Shown: positions 1 to 8,049, counted from the stretch's first letter. The stretch: DNA of 13,153 nucleotides from an uncultured Christensenella sp. (GCA_910584815.1 CAJUBT010000020.1:1-13153), one strand, 5' to 3'. Program-made: numbers and translations. The notes: generated by a model from the letters alone, not told the origin.

Positions 1-21
1 TAGGGTTTTACCCGTTAAATG

Positions 22-51
22 AAAAACCACCAGGTACACTGGTGGATTTTT
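22..51 (+). terminator. Rho-independent terminator of an upstream gene outside the window
   Basis: A 7-bp stem CCACCAG/CTGGTGG (27-33 with 39-45) closes a 5-nt loop. It is preceded by five A (22-26) and followed by A plus five T (47-51), so it can work in either direction. With no gene to its left inside the window, it most likely ends a plus-strand gene beyond position 1. Confidence 0.8.
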
Positions 52-60
52 ATTTTATTA

Positions 61-318
61 AAATATCATTTGGTTTTGTAAAAAAAGTTGTTTGTTTGTA
101 ATAATTTGTCTTATTATTGTAAGGGTACATATTTTTATTTAGTTATCAAAAAATACCATTGACATAGCAAAGGTTTGTTTTAGCAATAAACATCACCTAG
201 TAAGCAAAAAATTAATTAGTAATGTTTTAAGTTTTTTTAGTTTGCTAGTTTAAATTTATGGCAGTTATTAATAACTATAAGAAATAAAAAAATATACTAA
301 CAAATTTTGTAATTATGA
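61..318. other. AT-rich intergenic region upstream of the surface-protein promoter
   Basis: No open reading frame with a ribosome binding site and no RNA gene was recognised here. The stretch holds a 14-bp perfect palindrome at 263-276 and an isolated TTGACA at 159-164 without a convincing -10 partner. It may carry regulator sites for the promoter that begins at 319, but nothing in it can be named. Confidence 0.5.
263..276. repeat. 14-bp perfect palindrome upstream of the surface-protein promoter
   Basis: AGTTATTAATAACT reads identically on both strands. It lies about 43 nt upstream of the -35 box at 319, a position where activators or distal repressors often bind. In DNA this AT-rich such palindromes arise fairly easily by chance, although a G/C pair is conserved in each arm. 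The binding role is inference only. Confidence 0.3.
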
Positions 319-347
319 TTGACAAGCCTATGTATATGTTGTAAAAT
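319..347 (+). promoter_or_regulatory. Sigma-A-type promoter of the giant surface protein gene
   Basis: A perfect -35 TTGACA (319-324), a 17-nt spacer and a -10 TAAAAT (342-347, five of six consensus bases) form a near-consensus vegetative promoter. The predicted start of transcription is near 354, giving a leader of about 125 nt before the ATG at 480. It is the best promoter in the gap and reads toward the surface-protein gene. The -10 is embedded in an inverted repeat, described separately. Confidence 0.75.
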
Positions 348-353
348 TACAAC
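338..353. promoter_or_regulatory. Operator-like inverted repeat overlapping the -10 and transcription start
   Basis: GTTGTAA (338-344), a 2-nt centre AA and TTACAAC (347-353) form a perfect 7-bp inverted repeat. It covers the -10 box and ends at the expected transcription start, the usual place for a repressor dimer to block RNA polymerase. The arms have a GT...AC form loosely like GntR-type operators, but the spacing does not let me assign a regulator family. Function is inferred from position. Confidence 0.5.
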
Positions 354-363
354 GCTATATTTA

Positions 364-397
364 GTGGAATTTTGCTCTTTTTTAAGGCAATAACCAC
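364..397 (+). other. Possible hairpin in the surface-protein mRNA leader
   Basis: GTGG (364-367) can pair with CCAC (394-397), and after a small internal loop TTGC (372-375) pairs with GCAA (387-390), leaving an 11-nt U-rich loop. It would lie 10 nt into the predicted leader. It is a modest structure, neither a recognised riboswitch nor a terminator, and could simply stabilise the 5' end. Confidence 0.3.
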
Positions 398-464
398 CAA
401 AATATAAGATTATTTTATTAAAAAAATTATAAAATGTTGGTCATTTTTAGTTTTTAGCAAAAAT

Positions 465-471
465 AGGAGAG
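465..471 (+). promoter_or_regulatory. Ribosome binding site of the giant surface protein
   Basis: AGGAGAG is followed by an 8-nt spacer and the ATG at 480. It supports 480 as the true start, which also opens directly into a basic N-terminus and a signal-peptide core. Confidence 0.8.
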
Positions 472-479
472 ATTTTTTT

Positions 480-3400
480 ATGACTAGAATTAAAAAATTA
501 CTTTTAGCAGGCTCTATGGCTGTTGTAACTTGTTGCGTTTCTCTTAGTTCAAGTATACTTAATGTATCTTCACTTTTCGCACGAGTAAGGGTTAATGCAG
601 ATACGAATAATGTAAAGGAAAGTACAGACCCAAACTTTAATAATAACCATAACCAAAGCACAACACAAAATGGAAAGGTTATTACTGTTTCTAACATTCC
701 AAATTCTGCACAAAAGGGTGGAGAGGCTGTTTATATCCCTTCCACTATTATGTCTTCTACAGTTGGAACAGATGGTAAAGTTACAGGTGTAAACGCAGAA
801 ACTAATCCAACAATTATAATTAAAAATCCTTATGGGGTTAACCTTTTAGATGAAAATGGAGACCCTATTGTTCACGAGCCTGAAAATTCTAATCCAACAA
901 CTCCAGAGGGAGAAGGTGAAACTGAAAGCGGTTCAAGCAGAAGTGATGTGGGGAGTGATCCTATTCAAGAACTTGTAAAACTTGATAGTTCAGATCCAGA
1001 TCATCCAAACACTTTTAAATTTACTCCTGCACAAATTGGCACATATACAGTTCAATATGCTATAAATACAAATACTTCAAATCCAGAACAAGGGGTTTGG
1101 ACAACTTCAAATGTTTATAGCATAAATGTTGCTGCAGAACAATTTTCTATTGAATTTGCAACAAATAACCCAATTGTTATGCCAGACCAAATAGACACAA
1201 ATCAAAATTTAACAGATGAAGACAAATCTGTTGATATTGCTCTTCCTCTTTTCTACGATGGGCAAGGCGAACAAATTAAACATTTAGTGCTTGAAACAGA
1301 CGAAACAAATAGTTACTATATCGTTGCAGATTATGTAACTCTTGAAAATATTTTCCTAGACAAAAACAATAGCCCTGTTTCTGTTAGCGAACATCCTGCT
1401 GATGCAGAAGGTAAGAATGTTTATGAAAAATACTCAACTTATCAAATAAGAAAGTTATCAAAAACAACTTTTGAAACTGAAAATGTAAGCACTACTGAAA
1501 ATCCTAATGGTAAATATGAATTTTCTGTTGCAATCAACACAAAAGTTTCTAATAAAGCAGCTATGAGTAATAGTGTTGTTTTAACAAAAGAAAATGTTAT
1601 GACAATAGAACAACTTCATAGTCAATTAGATATGGATAAAATTTATAATTACTCTGATTATGCTTATAGGTTTGTTGCTGGAAATGGCTTGAATTTTATT
1701 GATTACAGATTGTATGAAACAAATTCAAGCGGTTCAAGCAGTGTTACAATGCCTTTATCTTCTATTAGCAAGAGTATAGATGGTAGCCATAGTTATAATA
1801 GAGATAATATAAATGTTGGTGTTTCTGTTTCTTCAAACATTAGAAGCTCAGCAACCAGCGTTGGCAAAAAAACTTATTTACCAACTGTTAACACAGTTAA
1901 TAAAAATGCTAACAGAAATAGTATCCCAGCATACTATTACTATAAAGTTGCATATGTAGATGAAAAGAATAAAGATACTCTAGTTTATGATGATTCTTCA
2001 AAAGTAATAATGGGTATCGATGATGGCGGAATATACTTTATTCCAAAAGTTATTGGTAAATTCAACATCTACTATAATGCACAAGATTTCTACTATGATA
2101 AAGTAAGCAAAAAAGATGGTCATACAGATGCTTTTGCAGATGATTACGACTATGATGTTTCTGTTTCAGATAGAACAAGTCCAGATGTTTATTTAGTAAA
2201 CACCTATAATTTTGATAATTTAGATAAAACAAAAGATGATGAAGTAGAAGGACTTTATGGGGAAGAATTAAAGAAATATTTGAGAGAATCAGATTATTCT
2301 TATATGATTCCAACTAAATATAACATAAGCACAGACAGGTCAAACCTAACAAAAATAACTATTCCTGCTTTATTTGCAGAAGACAACCATAAACCTTTTA
2401 ATGAATTAACTATATTTAAAACTATTTCATCTACAAATGGTTTTAAAATAAATGATGAAGTTAAAAGCAACTTTTCAATATCATTGCAAGATGGTAGTTC
2501 TAGCAACCAAACAAAATTCTCAACATCTTTAAATTCTAGTGAAATTTTTATAGATGATATTGTAAAATTTAACTTTGGTGAAAATCTACCAGAAAATCAT
2601 TACTATGCAATGGGTGATTTCTATACAACTGAAAACGGCACTGCAGTTAGTGAACCAGATATTAAGAATAATCATTTAGCAATAGATGAAACTGAAAACA
2701 GAATTTATATAGAAAAAGAAGTAGATGGAGTTACTGTTGAAGACAAAACTAAGAGACCAAACGGAAAATACTATATTAAAGAAGTTGATGGCGTAAAGAA
2801 AATTTACGAAGCAAAGAAAATAGAAGATTTAAATCTTGTTAAAAAATGGAAAACCTCAGCAACCGCAACAATTACAATTGATCCAAGATTGTTCTTTGCA
2901 GGAGATTATACAATAGAGTTTAGAGTTAATGATGGATATACTCCTAACAACACAGGAGATAAATTCACATTTACTCTTGTTGAAAACACTGCTCAAGAAG
3001 ACTTAGATAAAGAAGCTCCAGAGGTTAAATTTACAACTGCAACAACAATTGGTAACATAGGTAAAGATCAACAAATTTCAATTGCAAAACCAAGAGTTAC
3101 TGATGATGTTGACACAAGAATTTTAGTAAAATATTATGTTGAAGCAAACAACAAATATAAAGAAATAAAACTAGATGACAACAACAAATTAACCTTTAAA
3201 ACAAGCGATAAAGTTGATGTTGGCGGAGTTGAAAAAACTATTTATGAACTTGCAACAGAAGATAAAGATAAGAGTTTAAGAGTTGTTGCAATAGCTTATG
3301 ACGACTTTGCAGGCAATGATATGCCATTAACAATTGAACAATTAAACGATAAAGACATTGAAACTGCAATTAATGGAAATGCTCACATTGGTTATGCTAT

Positions 3401-5261
3401 TTATCCAATTTCTATTAAATATGTAGAAGATTCTTTAGCCCCAGTAATTTATGAAAAATTAACATTTGCTGGAGATGAAAATAATTTTAATCAAGGCGAT
3501 AAAGTTTTAATTAATGGTATAAGATATTATGATAATACTCAAAATGCTTACTTAAAGGGCATAAGAGTTGTTGATAGTAATGGTAATGTTTGTGCAAGTC
3601 AATCTTTAACATTCTCCGATTTTAAAGATATTATAGACAAGAGAGTGGAAACAGAAGGCGAAGCAAATAGGTCAAAAATTGAAAAGGAAATAAGAAATCA
3701 ATTATTATCCTCAATTAATAAAATTGAAACTAGTGCTATTCCAGGCGATTTAGCAGTTTCAGCGGCTGATAAAGATCAATATATTTATGAATATTATTTC
3801 CCTGGAATTTCTTTCATAGCCACAGAAGCAGAAAACTATACAATAACTTATGAACTTTGCGATATGGGCACAAATAATATTACAGCATTAACATTTGTTA
3901 CTTCAAAAGCAGCAGATACTGAAGCCCCTGTAATAAGCGGAACTACCGATGCAACAAACACAATTGAACTTGGCGAAACTTATTATATAAGCGATATTAA
4001 AGTTACCGATAATAGTAGCACAGATAAAATTAACTTGTCTTGGGAAGTTAAAGGTGCAAAAACTGGTTATAAAAATAACTGGTTCAGTAAGTTAGATAAT
4101 GGCACTTTTGTGTTTAATCCTCAAGCTGTAGATGTTTATACAATAACATTAACTGCCATTGATGAAAGAGATAATGCTTCTTCTAAATCATTCATAGTAA
4201 CGGTTAAGGATACCTCTAAACCTACTATTGAACTTAACAAGCAATATCCAACTGGAGAATATGGTGAATATGCTGGTTCAAAAATTACTATTGATGAAAA
4301 AGATGGTGACCCAGATCCAGATAATGGCATAGAAGGTGGAACAAATAAAGATGGCGTTAAAATTAAATGGTCAGAAAATAAATTGCCTTCTGTAAATCTA
4401 CCAGGTTTCTCAGCAAAAGATAAATATCAAGAAGTTGGTTTTGACTCTCTTGGTGCTAACGGAAATATAACAATTAAAACTCCAGATGATGTTAGTTATG
4501 TTATAGATAGCAAAGGTAATGTTACTGGTGGACAAAACGAAATTAAACTTGAAATGAAATCTCATATGGGCGTTAATTACTTCTCATTTACACCTACAAA
4601 AAGAGGTCATTATGTTGCAACTTATTCTGCAAAAGACTTAAATGGCAATAGTGCAGAAAAGAATGAAATTATTGACATTTATGTAGGAGACACTGAAGTT
4701 CCAGTTATCTATTTAACAAAGAACTTAATGGATAAACTTAACAAAGGTTTTGTTGTTGGTGAAAATAATGAACTTGTTATTAACCCAGATGCTAGAATAA
4801 GTGGTCAAGATAACTATACATCTCAAGACCTTTATGTTGAAGATAACTACGGATTCAATGTTCGTACAAGTGGTTCAGATGGTGAAAAATATGAATATGT
4901 AACAGTTTCAGTTTCTGTTACTAATGAAAATAATTCCACAATTAAACAACAAGATAGCCAGGGTGATGGCAAGGTTAGATATAAATTCGATACTGCAGGC
5001 ACTTATACTTTAACTTTAACAGTAACCGATGATTGTGGTAATACAGGCACATTCCACAGAACTTTTGTAGTTTCTAAAGATAAACCTAGCAGTTTAGATA
5101 CAACTAAAATTGTTGGTATTGTTTTAATAGTAGTTTCTGTTTTAATTTTAGGTGGCGTTGTAATTTACTTTGTTAAAGGTACAAAATTTTTACCAAAAAG
5201 AAAGAAAAATGGAAAAGGTAAAAAAGACAAAACCGAAACACCAGCAGATAAACAAGAATAA
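480..5261 (+). CDS. Giant tail-anchored multi-Ig-domain surface protein
   Basis: 1593-residue exported protein of unknown specific function, probably an adhesin or envelope scaffold. It starts with a basic n-region (TRIKK) and a hydrophobic core (residues 7-32), with likely cleavage after VNA at residue 40. A Ser/Gly/Glu-rich linker spans about 133-160. The rest is beta-rich: module boundaries of the type D-x(3)-P-x-[IV] appear near residues 564, 842, 982, 1146, 1244 and 1404. Module ends have the form F-x-P/T...G-x-Y-x-x-x-Y, for example near 180, 520 and 1370, as in bacterial Ig-like/PKD-type domains. A D-rich loop (1272-1281) may bind calcium. One membrane helix (about 1544-1565) precedes a 28-residue tail rich in Lys, so the C-terminus should be cytoplasmic. 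There is no LPXTG motif, so sortase attachment is unlikely. The gene stands alone between its own promoter and terminator. The domain class is clear; the ligand is unknown. Confidence 0.9.
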   Translation: MTRIKKLLLAGSMAVVTCCVSLSSSILNVSSLFARVRVNADTNNVKESTDPNFNNNHNQSTTQNGKVITVSNIPNSAQKGGEAVYIPSTIMSSTVGTDGKVTGVNAETNPTIIIKNPYGVNLLDENGDPIVHEPENSNPTTPEGEGETESGSSRSDVGSDPIQELVKLDSSDPDHPNTFKFTPAQIGTYTVQYAINTNTSNPEQGVWTTSNVYSINVAAEQFSIEFATNNPIVMPDQIDTNQNLTDEDKSVDIALPLFYDGQGEQIKHLVLETDETNSYYIVADYVTLENIFLDKNNSPVSVSEHPADAEGKNVYEKYSTYQIRKLSKTTFETENVSTTENPNGKYEFSVAINTKVSNKAAMSNSVVLTKENVMTIEQLHSQLDMDKIYNYSDYAYRFVAGNGLNFIDYRLYETNSSGSSSVTMPLSSISKSIDGSHSYNRDNINVGVSVSSNIRSSATSVGKKTYLPTVNTVNKNANRNSIPAYYYYKVAYVDEKNKDTLVYDDSSKVIMGIDDGGIYFIPKVIGKFNIYYNAQDFYYDKVSKKDGHTDAFADDYDYDVSVSDRTSPDVYLVNTYNFDNLDKTKDDEVEGLYGEELKKYLRESDYSYMIPTKYNISTDRSNLTKITIPALFAEDNHKPFNELTIFKTISSTNGFKINDEVKSNFSISLQDGSSSNQTKFSTSLNSSEIFIDDIVKFNFGENLPENHYYAMGDFYTTENGTAVSEPDIKNNHLAIDETENRIYIEKEVDGVTVEDKTKRPNGKYYIKEVDGVKKIYEAKKIEDLNLVKKWKTSATATITIDPRLFFAGDYTIEFRVNDGYTPNNTGDKFTFTLVENTAQEDLDKEAPEVKFTTATTIGNIGKDQQISIAKPRVTDDVDTRILVKYYVEANNKYKEIKLDDNNKLTFKTSDKVDVGGVEKTIYELATEDKDKSLRVVAIAYDDFAGNDMPLTIEQLNDKDIETAINGNAHIGYAIYPISIKYVEDSLAPVIYEKLTFAGDENNFNQGDKVLINGIRYYDNTQNAYLKGIRVVDSNGNVCASQSLTFSDFKDIIDKRVETEGEANRSKIEKEIRNQLLSSINKIETSAIPGDLAVSAADKDQYIYEYYFPGISFIATEAENYTITYELCDMGTNNITALTFVTSKAADTEAPVISGTTDATNTIELGETYYISDIKVTDNSSTDKINLSWEVKGAKTGYKNNWFSKLDNGTFVFNPQAVDVYTITLTAIDERDNASSKSFIVTVKDTSKPTIELNKQYPTGEYGEYAGSKITIDEKDGDPDPDNGIEGGTNKDGVKIKWSENKLPSVNLPGFSAKDKYQEVGFDSLGANGNITIKTPDDVSYVIDSKGNVTGGQNEIKLEMKSHMGVNYFSFTPTKRGHYVATYSAKDLNGNSAEKNEIIDIYVGDTEVPVIYLTKNLMDKLNKGFVVGENNELVINPDARISGQDNYTSQDLYVEDNYGFNVRTSGSDGEKYEYVTVSVSVTNENNSTIKQQDSQGDGKVRYKFDTAGTYTLTLTVTDDCGNTGTFHRTFVVSKDKPSSLDTTKIVGIVLIVVSVLILGGVVIYFVKGTKFLPKRKKNGKGKKDKTETPADKQE

Positions 5262-5276
5262 TAGTAAATAAAATTT

Positions 5277-5309
5277 AAAAACCATTTGATTAATTTCAAA
5301 TGGTTTTTT
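5277..5309 (+). terminator. Strong bidirectional terminator after the surface-protein gene
   Basis: A 9-bp stem ACCATTTGA/TCAAATGGT (5281-5289 with 5296-5304) with a 6-nt loop is extended by AAAA (5277-5280) pairing with part of a U tract (5304-5309). It begins 15 nt after the stop codon and makes the surface-protein gene a single-gene transcript. Confidence 0.9.
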
Positions 5310-5588
5310 ATATTAAAAAGAGATATATAAATTTTATGTCTTTGGCACAATATTTATAGCTTTTATACCTTAATTTCTTTATTATTTAAATGTGTTATAA
5401 CTTGTTTAATATAAAATTAAACACTGCATTAAAATAACTTATAGTATTTTATAAGAATTAAAGATAAAAATATTAAGATAGAAAAATTTTTTAATTTAAA
5501 CATATTTTCTAGCAATAAAACTTGTTATTTTTTTTAAAATGTATTATTTAAATTTTTAAAAAATATATAAAAAAAGTGCAGTTTTCTA

Positions 5589-5617
5589 TTGTTAAAATAA
5601 ACTATTAGTGATAAAAT
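5589..5617 (+). promoter_or_regulatory. Candidate promoter upstream of uvrB, adjoining a LexA-like box
   Basis: TTGTTA (5589-5594), a 17-nt spacer and TAAAAT (5612-5617) match the sigma-A consensus reasonably well. The predicted start falls in or next to the LexA-like box at 5624-5635. Transcripts from here would reach uvrB only after a leader of roughly 440 nt. In sequence this AT-rich, promoter-like matches are common, so the support comes mainly from the neighbouring operator. Confidence 0.5.
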
Positions 5618-5623
5618 ATTGTA

Positions 5624-5635
5624 GAACATTAGTTT
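5624..5635. promoter_or_regulatory. LexA (DinR)-like SOS box
   Basis: GAACATTAGTTT fits the Gram-positive LexA consensus GAAC-N4-GTTY. It starts 6 nt after a -10 box, so bound LexA would cover the transcription start. It is the only such box I found in the intergenic DNA, and the next gene downstream is uvrB, a classical SOS gene. The weak point is distance: it lies about 430 nt before the uvrB start codon. Confidence 0.55.
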
Positions 5636-5661
5636 GATAATTCTGTATTAAATAAATTAAA

Positions 5662-5690
5662 AATTTGTTTATAAAAATATAAACGAAATT
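5662..5690 (+). repeat. Inverted repeat (12-bp stem with one bulge) in the uvrB leader
   Basis: AATTTGTTTATA (5662-5673) pairs with TATAAAC (5678-5684) and AAATT (5686-5690), with a single bulged G at 5685 and a 4-nt A loop. It lies just downstream of the LexA-like box. There is no U tract to suggest termination. Confidence 0.4.
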
Positions 5691-5773
5691 ATAAAAAGAG
5701 TATTAATATTTTAAAAAGTTTAATTATATTTTATTCTTTAAAATTAATCATTTTTAATTTTTTAATTAATAAT

Positions 5774-5822
5774 TGCTTTTAAATTAATTTATTAATTGTG
5801 AAAATAAATTAATTTAAAAGTA
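5774..5822 (+). repeat. 18-bp perfect inverted repeat in the uvrB leader
   Basis: Positions 5776-5793 are perfectly complementary to 5803-5820, with a 9-nt spacer; a G-U and a U-A pair extend the stem to 5774/5822. All internal pairs are A-T, with a C-G pair at the base. No U tract follows, so it is not a normal terminator. It could be an mRNA leader hairpin, a cruciform or a protein site. Confidence 0.55.
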
Positions 5823-5881
5823 TTAAAAAAATAATTTTTGCAAATTTTTAAATGAGCTTATAATTCGTTTAGTTATAGAAT

Positions 5882-5898
5882 GTTTTAATTAATAAAAC
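5882..5898 (+). repeat. Small inverted repeat in the uvrB leader
   Basis: GTTTTA (5882-5887) and TAAAAC (5893-5898) form a 6-bp stem with a 5-nt loop. It is weak alone, but is the third hairpin in a row between the LexA-like promoter and uvrB. Confidence 0.25.
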
Positions 5899-6004
5899 TA
5901 TGTTAATAATTTTAATAATTGTTTAATTAAAATATACAATTTTTTATATTAAATTAATTAGTTATAAGTTTTTTAAAATAACGAAACACTTAATTAATTT
6001 ATAA

Positions 6005-6034
6005 TTGAAATGTATTAGTTATAAATTTTAGTAT
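6005..6034 (+). promoter_or_regulatory. Alternative proximal promoter for uvrB
   Basis: TTGAAA (6005-6010), an 18-nt spacer and TAGTAT (6029-6034) form a weaker promoter candidate. It would give a short leader of about 25 nt that still contains the ribosome binding site. If it is real, the distal LexA-like promoter would be a second, damage-inducible start. The -10 matches only four of six bases. Confidence 0.3.
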
Positions 6035-6051
6035 TATCTAATTTTAATTAA

Positions 6052-6058
6052 AAGGAGG
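6052..6058 (+). promoter_or_regulatory. Ribosome binding site of uvrB, fixing a GTG start
   Basis: AAGGAGG is a full-strength Shine-Dalgarno sequence, 8 nt before the GTG at 6067. The spacing decides for GTG as start codon, and the resulting N-terminus ([14 protein letters not shown]) has the usual UvrB opening. Confidence 0.85.
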
Positions 6059-6066
6059 AATAAGTT

Positions 6067-8049
6067 GTGGCTTTTGAACTTAAAAGTAAATATTCTTTAG
6101 CAGGAGACCAAGAGCAAGCAGTTAATAGCATAGTTACTGGTATAAAACAAGGGTTAAAAGAACAAGTATTACAAGGCGTTACAGGAAGTGGAAAAACTTT
6201 TACTATGGCAAATATAATTCAGCAATGTAACAAGCCAACCCTAGTTTTAGCACATAATAAAACCCTTGCTGGACAATTGTGTAACGAATTTAGAGAATTT
6301 TTTCCAAATAATAGAGTAGAGTATTTTGTAAGCTATTATGATTATTATCAGCCAGAAGCATACATCGCAAAAAGTGATACTTATATAGAGAAAGATTCAT
6401 CTGTAAATGAAGAAATAGATAAACTTAGGCACTCTGCAACCAGCTCTTTAATGGAAGAAGAAAATGTTATTGTTGTTGCATCTGTTTCCTGCATTTATGC
6501 TTTGGGTGGACCAGAAGAGTATTATAATATGGGTATTTCTTTACGAAAAGGTCAAAAAATTAAAAGAGAAGAATTAATAAAAAGATTAATTCAAAGTAGA
6601 TATGAACGCAACGACATTGACTTTAAGCGTTCAACTTTTAGGGTAAAAGGCGACACTTTAGATATTATTCCTGCAAGTAGTAATGAGAAAGCAATAAAAG
6701 TTGAATTTTTCGATGATGAAATTGAACGTATTTATGAGTTTGATATTATAAGCAATAAATTGATAAATGAATTGAAACATACAGAGATATTTCCAGCAAC
6801 TCACTATGCAGTAAACAGCGAAAAATTGCTAAAGGCATTAAAACAAATTGAAGATGATAGAGATAGAGAAGTTAAAGCCTTCGAAGAAAATGGCAAGTTA
6901 TTGGAAGCTCAACGCTTAAAAGAAAAAACAAGTTATGATATTGAAATGATGAGAGAACTTGGATATTGTAGCGGTATAGAAAACTATTCCAGATACTTTG
7001 ATGGCAGAACTCCTGGCGTTGCACCATTTACATTACTAGATTATTTTAAAGATGACTTTTTGCTTTTTATAGATGAAAGTCATATAACTCTGCCACAAGT
7101 TAGAGGTATGTTTAATGGAGACAGAGCAAGAAAAGAAAGTTTAGTAAAATATGGATTTAGATTAAAATCTGCTTTCGATAACAGACCTCTTAATTTTGAT
7201 GAATTTAATGAGAGATTAAATCAGGTAGTTTATGTTTCTGCCACTCCATCTGCTTACGAGTTAAGTCGTGCTGAAAATATGGCTGTGCAAATAATTCGTC
7301 CAACAGGTTTGTTAGACCCAGTGGTTGAAGTAAGGCCAACTAAATATCAGATAGATGATATCATAGAAGAAATTAATAAAGTGGTTGAAAAAAAAGGCAG
7401 AATTTTAATTACAACACTTACAAAAAAAATGGCTGAAAGTTTAACTGAATATTTAACAGACTATAAAATTAAAGTTCGGTATATGCATTCTAGTATAGAT
7501 ACTCTAGAAAGAATGGACATTATAAATGGGTTAAGAAGAGGAAACTTTGATGTGTTAGTTGGAATTAACTTGCTTAGAGAAGGGCTTGATATACCAGAGG
7601 TTATGCTTGTTGCTATTTTAGATGCCGATAAAGAAGGTTTTTTGCGTAGTGAAACTTCCTTAATTCAAACCATTGGTCGTGCAGCAAGAAATAGTGAGGC
7701 TAAAGTTATTATGTACGGAGACACTATAACCAAAAGTATGCAAAAAGCAATAGACATTACCAAAGATAGAAGAATTCTACAAGAAAAATTTAATAAAGAA
7801 CATAACATAACTCCAAAAACTATTATAAAGGATATTTCTTCTAACTTTGAAATTTTAACAACAAAAATTGATAGTGACACCATAACTAAAAAAGAACTTG
7901 CAGAAAAGAAAATAACGAGAAAAGATATTTTAGCTGAAATTGATAAATTAAAAGCACTTATGAATACAAGCGTAAGAAGTTTAGATTTTGAAAGTGCCAT
8001 TAAGTTAAGAGATAGAATAGCACAACTTAAAGAAATGTTAAATGATTAA
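6067..8049 (+). CDS. uvrB: UvrB, excinuclease ABC subunit B
   Basis: 660-residue damage-verifying subunit of nucleotide excision repair. UvrA loads it onto DNA; it opens the strands around the lesion and recruits UvrC for incision. The length is normal and the domains are complete: Walker A GVTGSGKT (residues 37-44), the tyrosine-rich beta-hairpin around [10 protein letters not shown] (90-99) that threads between the strands, and the DESH box (336-339). The [10 protein letters not shown] segment that follows the helicase ATPS motif, the EGLDIPEV segment and motif VI IGRAARN (536-542) are also present. A C-terminal UVR helix pair (about 620-658) contacts UvrC. It uses a GTG start behind a strong ribosome binding site. 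uvrA follows 248 nt downstream on the same strand. A LexA-like box about 430 nt upstream suggests SOS control. Identity is certain; the transcription start is not. Confidence 0.98.
   Translation: MAFELKSKYSLAGDQEQAVNSIVTGIKQGLKEQVLQGVTGSGKTFTMANIIQQCNKPTLVLAHNKTLAGQLCNEFREFFPNNRVEYFVSYYDYYQPEAYIAKSDTYIEKDSSVNEEIDKLRHSATSSLMEEENVIVVASVSCIYALGGPEEYYNMGISLRKGQKIKREELIKRLIQSRYERNDIDFKRSTFRVKGDTLDIIPASSNEKAIKVEFFDDEIERIYEFDIISNKLINELKHTEIFPATHYAVNSEKLLKALKQIEDDRDREVKAFEENGKLLEAQRLKEKTSYDIEMMRELGYCSGIENYSRYFDGRTPGVAPFTLLDYFKDDFLLFIDESHITLPQVRGMFNGDRARKESLVKYGFRLKSAFDNRPLNFDEFNERLNQVVYVSATPSAYELSRAENMAVQIIRPTGLLDPVVEVRPTKYQIDDIIEEINKVVEKKGRILITTLTKKMAESLTEYLTDYKIKVRYMHSSIDTLERMDIINGLRRGNFDVLVGINLLREGLDIPEVMLVAILDADKEGFLRSETSLIQTIGRAARNSEAKVIMYGDTITKSMQKAIDITKDRRILQEKFNKEHNITPKTIIKDISSNFEILTTKIDSDTITKKELAEKKITRKDILAEIDKLKALMNTSVRSLDFESAIKLRDRIAQLKEMLND

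Larger units (their letters stand above)
5311..6050. other. Extremely AT-rich intergenic region upstream of uvrB, no gene seen
   Basis: About 740 nt with hardly any G or C; the line 5701-5760, for instance, has only three. Every ATG I followed runs into a stop within a few codons and none has a ribosome binding site. The region is not empty of signals: it holds a promoter with a LexA-like box (5589-5635) and inverted repeats at 5662-5690, 5774-5822 and 5882-5898. It is best read as promoter plus long untranslated leader of uvrB, with the first part (5311-5588) unexplained. Confidence 0.6.

Noticed and set aside
3..13. Small hairpin GGGT-TTT-ACCC at the left edge
   Set aside because: Only 4 bp with a 3-nt loop and no U tract; it may be part of a gene outside the window and cannot be judged.
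159..187. Second promoter with a perfect TTGACA upstream of the surface-protein gene
   Set aside because: At spacers of 16-19 nt the -10 candidates (TAGCAA, AGCAAT, GCAATA, CAATAA) match the consensus poorly, while a far better promoter lies at 319-347.
531..536. Lipobox around the two cysteines at residues 18-19 of the surface protein
   Set aside because: The residues before Cys18 are V-V-T, and the position just before the Cys should be Gly, Ala or Ser. A normal signal-peptidase site (VNA, residue 40) fits better.
2062..2506. Antisense open frames within the surface-protein gene
   Set aside because: They lie opposite a clear coding sequence, have no ribosome binding sites and show only composition-driven sequence.
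5190..5201. LPXTG-like sortase signal (FLPK) near the C-terminus of the surface protein
   Set aside because: It lies after the membrane helix, on the cytoplasmic side, and lacks the T-G residues.
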